DNA of 64,000 nt from an uncultured Eubacteriales bacterium (lineage in GTDB: Bacteria > Bacillota > Clostridia > Peptostreptococcales > Anaerovoracaceae). Both the position numbers and the translations under genes were made by a program. Positions 33,598-41,822 of the stretch are shown in pieces. The stretch lies in NCBI GenBank assembly GCA_910583765.1, contig CAJTYS010000020.1, forward strand, positions 3,575-67,574, read 5' to 3'. The notes under the pieces were generated by a model that had not been told where the DNA came from, did no database searches, and was given only the letters and a program-made list of their open reading frames with translations. Each line of letters opens with the position of its first letter. The stretch's first letter is position 1.

Positions 33598-34971
33598 TTA
33601 CTCCTCATCCAGCTTTCGCACGACGCATTCCAGTTCCTGCTCCAGCTTTTTGCTCTTTTTTCCTTTGACTGTGACCACCAGGTTTCGGCAGGTAAAGACC
33701 TCTCTGGCAAGAGCCGTGATCTCCTCTGGACTCACAGCCTCATATTCTCCCTTGCGCGCTTCCGGATCCCGGCTTCCCTTCTCCAGGATATGCCCTTCAT
33801 ATGCCTGTGACCAGTTGAGATTGGCAGCATGGTCCAAAATCAGCTCCGCATTGTCAATGTACACTGGCTTCACATAGTCCAGCTCGTCTCGGATGCCCTG
33901 CTTTAGATCATGAAACAGCTTCATGACGATCTCCGCTGATTCCAACAGGCGAGCGGGCTGGACTTCATACTGAAAATATAAATTTCCAATGTTGCTATAC
34001 TGTTCCAAACCCGGATCAAAGCTGTAAATGTACCCTGACTGCTCGGAAAGGGCCTGGTGAATCTTGGAATTCTCACAATCAAAGAGAATGTCATAAAGCA
34101 GCACATAAGCCGCTTGACTGTGTTTTCTGGTATCGATGTCAAAGGAAAACCGGATCACCGTGTCTTTGCTCTTTTTCATCGCCACCCTGCCATCCCTGTG
34201 AAAAAACGCCTTTGGCAAAGGCGCCAGATTGTTCCTGAGAGCAGGGCTATTCTCAGATGCCAGCTCCTTCCCCAGCTCCTGGCCGCTCCCAAGCGATCCT
34301 TCTCTAGACTCCAGCCTGCTTTTGGACCTCACCTTTCCTGCAGGCATGGCATCTCCATATCGCTCCACTGCCTGTTTTAGGTAAAGGAGATCTTCTTCCT
34401 GGGCATGCCCTGTCACATAAAAAAATCCATTGACAGGAGAAAGGATCCTGCTGTGGGCCTGCCGCAAAACAGTTTTTCCCATTTTGTCCAGCCTGGAGCT
34501 TTGCCCTGTGATGGAGCGGGCCAGGCTGGTTCCTTCCCAGACAATGCTGCCTGTGAAAAAACCCAGAGAGTTTCTTTCGTCTTCTTCCCTGATCTCCGCT
34601 TTGATGCGATTCCTTTCGATCCTGATCTCAGAGACAGGCAGGCAGATGGGCTCAAAGACTTTTACCAGAACGTCCATGGCTTCTCGGATATGCGCCTTGG
34701 CCCCTGTCAGCTCGAATTGAACGAATTCCTTGTAAGTGCAGGCATTGAACATCAGACCCAGTCTGTCCAGGTGCCCATAGAGCGTTCCTCCCATGAGAAA
34801 ATTGATGTTCCGAATGACAATATGCTCTAAAAAGTGCGTGATGCCGTTTTCCGCCTCTGTCTCGTAAAGGCTCCCTGCTTTGAAATAAAGGCTGACGCAA
34901 AAGCTGTGAAGGTGATCTCCTGGATAGTGAAAAATTTTCATTCCGTTGTTTGTCACGTACTGTTTTTCCAT
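33598..34971 (-). CDS. M16 family zinc peptidase
   Basis: A 457-residue insulinase-like peptidase. The inverted zinc motif HxxEH is in THFLEHIVI near residue 48 and the distal Glu probably lies in RIKAEIREEDERN near 125. The domain pair is of the processing-peptidase size. It starts directly after the stop codon of the fumarase beta gene, and its own stop is 3 bases from the dehydrogenase start. The substrate is unknown. Confidence 0.87.
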   Translation of the reverse strand: MEKQYVTNNGMKIFHYPGDHLHSFCVSLYFKAGSLYETEAENGITHFLEHIVIRNINFLMGGTLYGHLDRLGLMFNACTYKEFVQFELTGAKAHIREAMDVLVKVFEPICLPVSEIRIERNRIKAEIREEDERNSLGFFTGSIVWEGTSLARSITGQSSRLDKMGKTVLRQAHSRILSPVNGFFYVTGHAQEEDLLYLKQAVERYGDAMPAGKVRSKSRLESREGSLGSGQELGKELASENSPALRNNLAPLPKAFFHRDGRVAMKKSKDTVIRFSFDIDTRKHSQAAYVLLYDILFDCENSKIHQALSEQSGYIYSFDPGLEQYSNIGNLYFQYEVQPARLLESAEIVMKLFHDLKQGIRDELDYVKPVYIDNAELILDHAANLNWSQAYEGHILEKGSRDPEARKGEYEAVSPEEITALAREVFTCRNLVVTVKGKKSKKLEQELECVVRKLDEE

Positions 34972-35529
34972 CTATGCCCTGCTCTCCAGGTAAGCCTTTC
35001 GGCCTTGTTCATAAAGATCGCCGCCCTTGCTGTCCAGCACCACGGTCACTGGAAAATCCTTGACCCGCAGCCTGCGTACCGCTTCTGCCCCTAGATCTTC
35101 AAAAGCGATGATCTCTGCTGACTCCACCCTTTGGGCCATCAGAGCGCCCGCGCCGCCGATGGCCGCGAAATAGACCGCGCCGTTTCGCAGGACCGCGTCC
35201 TTCACTTCCTGAGACCGCTGCCCCTTTCCGATCATCCCTGTTTCCCCCAGATCCAGGAGCGTAGGCGCATAAGCGTCCATCCTATAGCTTGTAGTGGGCC
35301 CTGCGGACCCAATGGGATTCCCCGGCTTTTCCGGCGTAGGTCCCACATAGTAGATCACTGCGTTTTCCAGGTTAAACGGCAATTCCTCTCCCCGCTGGAT
35401 CCTGTCTGTCAGCCGCTTGTGGGCCGCGTCCCTGGCAGTGTAGATAGTCCCTGTCAAAAGCACAGTGTCCCCTGCTGTCAGGTCTTTAAATTTCTCCCTT
35501 GTGAAGGGCTCTGTTATGTGATGCTCCAT
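34972..35529 (-). CDS. Class I fumarate hydratase, beta subunit
   Basis: A 185-residue C-terminal subunit of the iron-sulfur fumarase/tartrate dehydratase family: GDTVLLTGTIYTARDAAHKR, GPTTSYRMDAYAP, MIGKGQRS and FAAIGGAGALMAQRV. With the alpha subunit upstream it interconverts fumarate and malate, or acts on tartrate. The start at MEHHITEP follows AAGGGGGA; an upstream in-frame start at 35580 would overlap the alpha gene. The same family also covers L(+)-tartrate dehydratase. Confidence 0.9.
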   Translation of the reverse strand: MEHHITEPFTREKFKDLTAGDTVLLTGTIYTARDAAHKRLTDRIQRGEELPFNLENAVIYYVGPTPEKPGNPIGSAGPTTSYRMDAYAPTLLDLGETGMIGKGQRSQEVKDAVLRNGAVYFAAIGGAGALMAQRVESAEIIAFEDLGAEAVRRLRVKDFPVTVVLDSKGGDLYEQGRKAYLESRA

Positions 35530-35543
35530 CTCGTTTTTCCCCC

Positions 35544-36386
35544 TTACAAAATCCTTTCTGCGTGCCTGCTGACATGGCAATTCACATTGACTGCCACAGG
35601 AAGCCCCGCGATATGAGTGGGCGCTGTCTTAATGTTCACTGCCAGCGCAGTCGTCTGGCCGCCAAACCCCTGGGGGCCGATGCCCAAGGCGTTGATCCTG
35701 GAAAGCAGTTCTTTTTCCATATCCGCGTAAAAGGGATCCTGGTTTGGCTGATCCAGGGGCATCAGGAGCGCTTCCTTGGCCAAGAGCGCTACTTTGTCAA
35801 AAGTTCCGCCAACCCCCACGCCAACCACAATCGGCGGGCAGGGATTGGCCCCTGCGTCTTCACAGACCTGAACCACAAAATCCTTTACCCCTTCCTCGCC
35901 CGCGGAAGGCGGCAGCATTTTGATCTGACTCATGTTTTCCGAGCCAAAGCCTTTTGGCGCAAGGATCACCTTTACTTGATCTCCAGGAACGATTTCATAA
36001 TGAATGTGGGCCGGTGTGTTGTCTCCTGTGTTGACTCGCCGCAGCGGATCCTTTACCACGGATTTTCTCAGGAAACCGTCTTCATATCCCCTGCGCACCC
36101 CTTCATGGATGGCCTCTTCCACAGAGCCTCCTGCCAAATGCACGTCTTGTCCCACTTCCAAGAACACGCAGGCCAGCCCTGTGTCTTGGCAGAGAGGCAG
36201 TGTGCCTTGCTCTGCGATTCCGATATTTTCTTCTATCTTTTCCAGCACGCCTTTGGCTACTGGCCACGGCTCCATCTCCGCCTGCCTGCTGATGGCCTGC
36301 TTTACATCTTTGCTGAGAAAATGATTGGTCTCTCTGGCCATCTGAGCCACAGCTTCTGTGATCTCCTTTACATCCAGCGTCCTCAT
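35544..36386 (-). CDS. Class I fumarate hydratase, alpha subunit
   Basis: A 280-residue subunit carrying the 4Fe-4S cluster. Cluster cysteines are suggested by LPLCQDTGLACVF, DAGANPCPPIVVGVGVGGTFD (cited in part) and VNVNCHVSRHAERI. The start at MRTLDVKE has AAAAGGAGG directly upstream; the longer frame to 36470 lacks a ribosome binding site. It is the first gene of the minus-strand run and faces spoIID across 174 bases. Confidence 0.9.
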   Translation of the reverse strand: MRTLDVKEITEAVAQMARETNHFLSKDVKQAISRQAEMEPWPVAKGVLEKIEENIGIAEQGTLPLCQDTGLACVFLEVGQDVHLAGGSVEEAIHEGVRRGYEDGFLRKSVVKDPLRRVNTGDNTPAHIHYEIVPGDQVKVILAPKGFGSENMSQIKMLPPSAGEEGVKDFVVQVCEDAGANPCPPIVVGVGVGGTFDKVALLAKEALLMPLDQPNQDPFYADMEKELLSRINALGIGPQGFGGQTTALAVNIKTAPTHIAGLPVAVNVNCHVSRHAERIL

Positions 36387-36559
36387 AAAAACCTCCTTTT
36401 GTTTCCACCCTGTCTCGGTGCGAACTCCTTTCATTATACGATAAAGCGCGCCCTCGGGCAAGCCGCCCAAGGCAGATAACTGGATTCTTCACGCATCCTT
36501 CACGCATATTGCCCCTGTACCAGGCATAAGCTGTAACAATTCTATGTCTGGAGGCTCCT

Positions 36560-37669
36560 ATGAATCAAAGAAAACACAAATCAAACATCCGCATATCCGC
36601 TCTGAGGACAAGGTCTCGCCACGGAGCCGGCGGCTTGGGACTGCTGAAACCTGCCTTGCTCCTGCTTTCTGTCACGCTCTTTGTTCTGGTCATCATACCT
36701 TTTGCCATCACCTCACTATTCACGCCCCAGGAAGCCCAGGAACAGACGCTTACCCAAACGGAGGCCGTGCCCAAGGAGAAGCCTGCGGACATCAGCGACA
36801 TCCAGCAGGAATCTGTGCCAGCTTCCATCACTGTGTACCGCGACGCGACTGGCAAAACAGAGAAGGTTCCTTTTGAGACTTATGTGAAAGGAGTCGTGTC
36901 CAGCGAGATGCCTTCCACCTTTGAGAAAGAAGCATTGAAAGCCCAGTCCGTAGCCGCCCGCACTTATTCCCTTTCCAGATACCTGCGGGCCAAGAAAAAC
37001 GGCAATCCGGCCGCCCACAGTAGCGCGCCTGTCTGCGACACTGTACACTGCCAAGTTTATCAGGACAAACAGGGGCTGAAAAAAAACAAGGGCTCCGCGT
37101 GGATGAGCAAGGACTGGAAAAAAATATCCGCAGCCGTGAATGACACGAAAGGACAGCTGATGTACTACGATGGGAAACTGGTGGAGCAGGCATTGTTTCA
37201 CTCTTCCAGCGGTGGAAAGACGGAAAATTGCGAAGACGTGTTCGCTGCTGCAGTGCCTTATCTGGTCAGCGTGGAAAGCCCTTACGAGCAAGAGGCCACC
37301 CACAAAAAGGAAACTGAGACTCTGACTATTTCCCAGTTCGCAGAAAAAATGAGGCGCGCTTATCCCGGAAAAAGCTTTGGAACAGTAACAGCTTCCAATA
37401 TCCAGATCAAATCCCACAGCAGCGGCGGCCGGGTAGAAGACATGCGGGTCGGCTCTGCCACTGTCACTGGCAAACAGGTCAGGGAAGCCCTGGGGCTTTA
37501 CTCCGCGAATTTCACCATTTCCATAACAAAAGGCAAGATCACCTTTACCACCAAAGGTTCTGGCCACGGCGTGGGAATGAGTCAGTATGGCGCCAATGGC
37601 ATGGCAAAAGCCGGATATGGCTACCAGGAAATCCTCTCTCACTATTACAGCGGCACCGTGATTTTGTAA
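36560..37669 (+). CDS. spoIID: Stage II sporulation protein D (SpoIID), peptidoglycan lytic transglycosylase
   Basis: A 369-residue membrane-anchored lytic transglycosylase needed for engulfment. A basic N-terminus and one membrane helix (about 30-50) precede the SpoIID/LytB domain with VSSEMPSTFEKEALKAQSVAARTYSL (the catalytic Glu is in SSEMP), HSSSGGKTENCEDVF, and the end GSGHGVGMSQYGANGMAKAGYGYQEIL (cited in part). GGAGGCTCCT precedes the start. Its usual partners spoIIM and spoIIP are not in the window. Confidence 0.92.
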   Translation: MNQRKHKSNIRISALRTRSRHGAGGLGLLKPALLLLSVTLFVLVIIPFAITSLFTPQEAQEQTLTQTEAVPKEKPADISDIQQESVPASITVYRDATGKTEKVPFETYVKGVVSSEMPSTFEKEALKAQSVAARTYSLSRYLRAKKNGNPAAHSSAPVCDTVHCQVYQDKQGLKKNKGSAWMSKDWKKISAAVNDTKGQLMYYDGKLVEQALFHSSSGGKTENCEDVFAAAVPYLVSVESPYEQEATHKKETETLTISQFAEKMRRAYPGKSFGTVTASNIQIKSHSSGGRVEDMRVGSATVTGKQVREALGLYSANFTISITKGKITFTTKGSGHGVGMSQYGANGMAKAGYGYQEILSHYYSGTVIL

Positions 37670-37723
37670 AGAGATGCCTGGAAAGGCTGCTCCATAAGTC
37701 GATCGCTTAACTGTTTCAGCGCA

Positions 37724-37756
37724 TTTAGATTTTTTCTCGAAAAATCTAAAAAAATC
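37724..37756 (+). terminator. Terminator after spoIID
   Basis: TTTAGATTTTT-tctcga-AAAATCTAAA with flanking A and T runs; it lies 15 bases before the feo promoter. Confidence 0.6.
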
Positions 37757-37767
37757 CAGAAAAAGAG

Positions 37768-37841
37768 TTGACAAGAATCCTTTTTTAGTTTAGACTAACC
37801 CCGTAGTTAAACAACACTAACCAAGTAAACTGTGTCTAACC
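37768..37841 (+). promoter_or_regulatory. feoA promoter with DtxR/IdeR-like operator repeats
   Basis: TTGACA (37768) and TAGACT (37791) are separated by 17 bases. The -10 box sits in TTAGTTTAGACTAACC (37785-37800), which shares most positions with the known 19-bp DtxR/IdeR box TTAGGTTAGSCTAACCTAA. CTAACC recurs at 37817 and 37836. This predicts iron-dependent repression of feoAB. Confidence 0.6.
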
Positions 37842-37885
37842 GATTTACTTAAATCCGTTTTTTGAACATTTAATAGGAGGAAGTC

Positions 37886-38098
37886 ATGAATCTAAATAGC
37901 GTGAACGCTGGTGAAACTTATTTGATCCGAGATATCCAAACAGATGATGAGGAAATGAAGTCCTTTTTGTTTTCTTTGGGCTGCTACAGCGGCGAACCGA
38001 TCACCGTGGTTTCCCAGCGTAAGGGCGGCTGCGTCGTATCCATGAAAGACGGGCGCTACAATATTGACAATGGTTTGGCGCAAGCCATTCTGATATAA
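37886..38098 (+). CDS. feoA: Ferrous iron transport protein A
   Basis: A 70-residue SH3-like protein that assists FeoB. It keeps the FeoA pattern: VNAGETYLIRDI, MKSFLFSLGCYSGEPITVVSQRKGGCVVSMKDGRYNID (cited in part) and LAQAILI. The start follows ATAGGAGG. It is the first gene of the feo operon. Confidence 0.9.
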   Translation: MNLNSVNAGETYLIRDIQTDDEEMKSFLFSLGCYSGEPITVVSQRKGGCVVSMKDGRYNIDNGLAQAILI

Positions 38099-38108
38099 GA
38101 GACACCAC

Positions 38109-38139
38109 TGGCGATTTTCTTATAATTAATTGATCGCCA
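38109..38139 (+). promoter_or_regulatory. Hairpin between feoA and feoB
   Basis: TGGCGAT and ATCGCCA pair across an AT-rich loop. There is no U tract, so it may be an RNA-processing or stability element rather than a terminator. Further down, GGTTAGT-tccaaa-TAACTAA (38224-38244) is a second dyad like the feoA operator. Confidence 0.4.
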
Positions 38140-38284
38140 AACTTTTACATGTGGATCGTATTGGCGTAAACGGCGCAGCGGGATTTTGCTTCGCCTGCCC
38201 TTTCCACTTTTTTTATGAAGTATGGTTAGTTCCAAATAACTAAAAGCAAGTCTTTGAATCGAGAAAAACATAAGGAGGGATATT

Positions 38285-40303
38285 ATGAGAATTGCTTTAA
38301 CCGGTAATCCTAACAGCGGCAAAACCACCATGTACAATGCCCTGACAGGAAAAAACGAGCGAGTCGGTAACTGGGCTGGGGTCACTATTGGAAAAAAAGA
38401 AAGTTTGATCAAAAAAGATCTGTCTGGCGGAGCCGAGGAGTTAATCGCCGTGGATTTGCCCGGCGCTTACTCGATGTCTCCTTTTACGCCTGAGGAAAGC
38501 ATCACCAGTGGATATGTGCGAGAGGAAAATCCCGATGTGATTGTCAACATTGTGGACGCGACGAATCTGAGCCGAAGCTTGTTCTTTACTACACAACTGC
38601 TGGAATTAGGCATCCCCGTGGTGGTGGCTTTGAACAAAAGCGATATCAATGAAAAGCAGCACACTGTCATTGATACGGATCTTTTGGCGCAAAGGCTGGG
38701 CTGCCCAGTCATCAAAACTGTTTCTGTTTCCGCCAAAGACACAGGACTATCTCAAGTTATGGAACAAGCGGTGTCTTTGGCGGGCCACGGACAGACCGCA
38801 CCTTATATACAAGAGGATATTGACCTTCATGACAAAGCAGCTGTGGAAGCTGCGGACAGAAAGCGTTTCGCTTTTGTCAATGAGATCGTAAAGGCCGTGG
38901 AAACTCGCCAGGTTCTGACAAAAGAACGGAATTCTCATGATAAGATTGATGCGGTCCTGACGAATAAAGTCGCTGGCATCTTGATCTTCGCCGCAGTCAT
39001 GTGGGCTGTGTTCGATATTTCTCAGACAAGGCTGGGACCGCGCATCGCTGATCTTTTAGTTGGGTGGATCGAAACATTCCAAGGCTGGGTATCTGGGCTT
39101 TTGGAAAATAGTTCGCCGTTCCTACAGGCGCTGCTAGCTGATGGCATTGTTGGCGGCGTAGGAGCTGTCGTCGGCTTCCTCCCTCTGGTTATGGTCATGT
39201 ATTTCCTCATTGCTTTACTGGAAGACTGTGGCTATATGGCAAGGGTGAGCATTGTTATGGATCCGATCTTTAAACGGGTTGGCCTTTCCGGAAAATCTAT
39301 TATTCCTATGGTAATCGGTACCGGATGCGCTATCCCTGGGATCATGGCTAGCCGTACCATCCGTGATAAGCGGGAACGGAGAGCCACTGCTATGCTGACA
39401 CCCTTCATGCCTTGCGGCGCAAAGCTTCCTGTCATCGCTCTTTTCGCAGGCGTGTTTTTCGCTGATGCGTCCTGGGTGGGGCCGCTCATGTATTTTGTGG
39501 GAATCTTGTTGATCTTCTTAGGTGCTCTGCTGGTCAAACAAATCACTGGCCACAAATACAGAAAGTCCTTCTTTATCATGGAGCTTCCTGAATACAAAGT
39601 ACCGAGCTTGAAACGAGCTGTGTTCTCCATGCTGGCTAGAGCCAAGGCTTATATTATCAAAGCAGCCACCATTATCCTGGTGTGCAACGCGGTAGTCCAG
39701 ATCATGCAGGCCTTTAACTGGCAGCTGCAAGTGGTTGAAGAAGGCATGGAGCACACTTCCATCCTGGCGACCATCGCTTCGCCGTTCGCCGTGCTGCTGA
39801 TTCCTCTGGGATTCGGCGTATGGCAGCTGGCAGCAGCGGCGATCACAGGTTTCATTGCCAAGGAAAATGTAGTGGGCACTCTGGCGGTGGTTTACAGCAT
39901 CACCAATTTTATCGACACCGAAGAGCTGGCTCTGGCTGGTGGAACGAATGAAGTGGCTTTAGCCTTTGGCCTGACTTCCGTTTCTGCTCTAGCATATCTG
40001 ATGTTCAATTTGTACACGCCTCCTTGCTTCGCGGCCATTGGCGCCATGAACTCGGAAATGCAGAGCAAAAAATGGCTGTGGGGCGGCATTGGACTTCAGC
40101 TGGGAACCGGCTATACCGTGGCCTTCCTGGTGTATCAAATCGGTACGCTGGTCACCACCGGAAGCCTGGGAACCGGATTCATCCCTGGACTCATCGCGAT
40201 CCTCGTCATGGCAGCCATTGTCATCATGATCGTGCGCAGAGCCAACAGCAAATTTGATTCCGAATATTCGCTGCATGGCAAAGGAATGGGGGAATCCGCA
40301 TGA
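38285..40303 (+). CDS. feoB: Ferrous iron transporter FeoB
   Basis: A 672-residue GTP-dependent Fe2+ importer. The N-terminal G domain has G1 GNPNSGKTTMYN, G3 VDLPGAYSM and G4 ALNKSDINE. The membrane part has the gate motifs EDCGYMARVSIVMD and CAIPGIMASRTI with TPFMPCGAKLPV, and FIAKENVVGTLAV late. AAGGAGGG precedes the start. It is followed with a 4-base overlap by a small Cys-rich membrane protein. Confidence 0.96.
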   Translation: MRIALTGNPNSGKTTMYNALTGKNERVGNWAGVTIGKKESLIKKDLSGGAEELIAVDLPGAYSMSPFTPEESITSGYVREENPDVIVNIVDATNLSRSLFFTTQLLELGIPVVVALNKSDINEKQHTVIDTDLLAQRLGCPVIKTVSVSAKDTGLSQVMEQAVSLAGHGQTAPYIQEDIDLHDKAAVEAADRKRFAFVNEIVKAVETRQVLTKERNSHDKIDAVLTNKVAGILIFAAVMWAVFDISQTRLGPRIADLLVGWIETFQGWVSGLLENSSPFLQALLADGIVGGVGAVVGFLPLVMVMYFLIALLEDCGYMARVSIVMDPIFKRVGLSGKSIIPMVIGTGCAIPGIMASRTIRDKRERRATAMLTPFMPCGAKLPVIALFAGVFFADASWVGPLMYFVGILLIFLGALLVKQITGHKYRKSFFIMELPEYKVPSLKRAVFSMLARAKAYIIKAATIILVCNAVVQIMQAFNWQLQVVEEGMEHTSILATIASPFAVLLIPLGFGVWQLAAAAITGFIAKENVVGTLAVVYSITNFIDTEELALAGGTNEVALAFGLTSVSALAYLMFNLYTPPCFAAIGAMNSEMQSKKWLWGGIGLQLGTGYTVAFLVYQIGTLVTTGSLGTGFIPGLIAILVMAAIVIMIVRRANSKFDSEYSLHGKGMGESA

Positions 40304-40503
40304 GCAGTCTCATCAGCAACCTCATTGTGATTGGCATTCTGGCCATTCTATTGGGAGCGGCGATCACCTACATCGTTCGGGCAAAGAAACGGGGAGTGAA
40401 ATGCATCGGTTGTCCGGCAGCAGGAACGTGTTCTCACGCTCACAGCGGAAACAGGGATTCCAATGCTGACCCTGGGTGTGGATGCCATTCTCAAAGGAAA
40501 TAA
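40300..40503 (+). CDS. FeoB-associated Cys-rich membrane protein
   Basis: A 67-residue protein with one membrane helix (residues 6-26), a basic turn (RAKKRG) and a short tail with CIGCPAAGTC and GCGCH. It is the FeoB-associated Cys-rich type often found as the third gene of clostridial feo operons and sometimes treated as a FeoC replacement. The start overlaps the feoB stop (ATGA). Confidence 0.85.
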   Translation: MSSLISNLIVIGILAILLGAAITYIVRAKKRGVKCIGCPAAGTCSHAHSGNRDSNADPGCGCHSQRK

Positions 40504-40529
40504 ACTGTTTATCTTTCACCAATGTATCG

Positions 40530-40570
40530 AAAACCTCGCAGCCTTGCATCAGGCCCTGCGAGGTTTTTGT
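40530..40570 (+). terminator. Terminator of the feo operon
   Basis: AACCTCGCA and TGCGAGGTT form a stem followed by TTTGT. Confidence 0.82.
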
Positions 40571-40613
40571 CATGCATCATGGAGGAACAGCGTAAAAACA
40601 ATCAGCTATCTAT

Positions 40614-40663
40614 ATCTAAATTCCGGCTCCATGTCCTCATCTAAATTCCGGCTCCGTGTCCTC
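40614..40663. repeat. Tandem duplication of a 25-bp unit at a gene end
   Basis: Bases 40614-40638 and 40639-40663 are the same 25-bp unit with one difference. The duplication spans the stop codon of the lipoprotein gene and creates that stop at its junction (40637-40639). Confidence 0.9.
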
Positions 40664-41191
40664 TTCTGTCGTATGATAGAAAAAGAAGCCTTCTGCGTCT
40701 GTCTGTAATTTTTTTCCTTCAAAATATGGCTGATACTCTGAATCCAGTATTCTGCCTATGTATATGCGGAAATCATCCACCGGAAACTCCCAGCCTGCGG
40801 AACGTTCTCCTTCTGCCACCGATTTCTGCGCGTCCACAGCTCCCATGCCAACGTCCGCCGCCACCTTTTCGCAGCAATAAGAATCGTCTCTTTCCGGTGT
40901 CACCTTTAGGATATAGGCGCAATAGCTGGCTTCCCCACCGATATCCTGGGGATCTTTCAGCAGGTAATACTGGCGGTCTTCTTTTCCTCTTTGGAAACTA
41001 CCGAAGATCATGGTCTCCAGCTCCTCCTGTGCCACTTGCGTCTGCCGTTCTTCCGACAAATAGTGAATCATCGCCTCTTCCGGCGACGCGCCGGTCTGTC
41101 CCTCGCTCTTTGATGAGCAGGCGGCCAAAGAACATAAAACCACCAATACCCACAATCCCCAGAGGCTCCCTTTCCTTCTTTTGGTCATCAT
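40637..41191 (-). CDS. Putative lipoprotein of unknown function
   Basis: A 184-residue protein with a signal peptide and lipobox SLAAC (Cys at about 25). The mature part begins with a short S/G/E-rich linker and has EEAMIHYLSEERQTQV and a middle region with QYYLLKDPQDIGGEASYCAY; no family is recognised. AGGGAG precedes the chosen ATG at 41191. The C-terminus was shortened by a 25-bp tandem duplication: without it the protein would end two residues later. Confidence 0.7.
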   Translation of the reverse strand: MMTKRRKGSLWGLWVLVVLCSLAACSSKSEGQTGASPEEAMIHYLSEERQTQVAQEELETMIFGSFQRGKEDRQYYLLKDPQDIGGEASYCAYILKVTPERDDSYCCEKVAADVGMGAVDAQKSVAEGERSAGWEFPVDDFRIYIGRILDSEYQPYFEGKKLQTDAEGFFFYHTTEEDTEPEFR

Positions 41192-41326
41192 AAAATTCTC
41201 CCTTCTCTCGCCCGCATATGCGGCAAACATCAGTTATGGGGCTCATAGCCGCCAAGGTTTTGCCAAAGCTTTAAGGAAACTTTTCACTTCAGCGGCGAAA
41301 ACTTTTTAAAACACACCATGAGATGC

Positions 41327-41355
41327 TTGACAACATTATATTCACAAGATATAGT
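41327..41355 (+). promoter_or_regulatory. SigA-type promoter with a possible operator
   Basis: TTGACA and TATAGT are separated by 17 bases. ATAT-tcacaag-ATAT lies inside the promoter, and TTGACAA is mirrored by TTGTCAA at 41358. PadR-type regulators often govern the linked kind of gene, but no padR gene is seen beside it. Confidence 0.6.
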
Positions 41356-41401
41356 ATTGTCAATGTCGCAAAAAATTGTAGGAACATTCGGAGGTTATGA
41401 C

Positions 41402-41788
41402 ATGGCTCGCATCAGTGACAAAAAATTGAAGCAGTATTTCAAACAGATCAAGCTGCTCTTGCCCCTGCGCCGAAAAAAAGAGAAGCAATTTTTAAAGGAG
41501 TTCCAGGAAAACATCGCAGATTTTGTTGATCTGAACCCTGACTGTTCTTTGGACGACATTTATTCTCATTTCGGAAGACCGCAAGACGTTGTCAGGGATT
41601 ATCTTTCTACCATGGATTCTGCGGATCTGTGCAAGCAGGTCTGCGTCCGCAAGCGTGTCAAGCACGCTGCCGCTATGATCCTCGTGCTGTGTTTGACTGC
41701 TTTTCTCCTTCATGCGGGAGTGGTTTATAAAATATATCTTGATCAAAAGAATCAAGTGATCACGCACAGATTGATTGTGATCGAATAG
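41402..41788 (+). CDS. DUF1700/HAAS-like small membrane protein
   Basis: A 128-residue protein. The soluble N-terminal part (residues 1-75) is helical and carries KEFQENIADFVDLNP and DDIYSHFGRPQDVVRDYL, like the HAAS signalling domain found with PadR-type regulators. One membrane helix follows at about 83-105. GGAGG stands 7 bases before the chosen start. The function is unknown. Confidence 0.65.
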   Translation: MARISDKKLKQYFKQIKLLLPLRRKKEKQFLKEFQENIADFVDLNPDCSLDDIYSHFGRPQDVVRDYLSTMDSADLCKQVCVRKRVKHAAAMILVLCLTAFLLHAGVVYKIYLDQKNQVITHRLIVIE

Positions 41789-41822
41789 GCCTGGGGCCCT
41801 TTGTGGTCGGATGCTCCAGCAC

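Noticed and set aside
36716..37774. 352-codon minus-strand frame opposite spoIID
   Set aside because: SpoIID is unmistakable on the plus strand, and the frame extends past it without a ribosome binding site.
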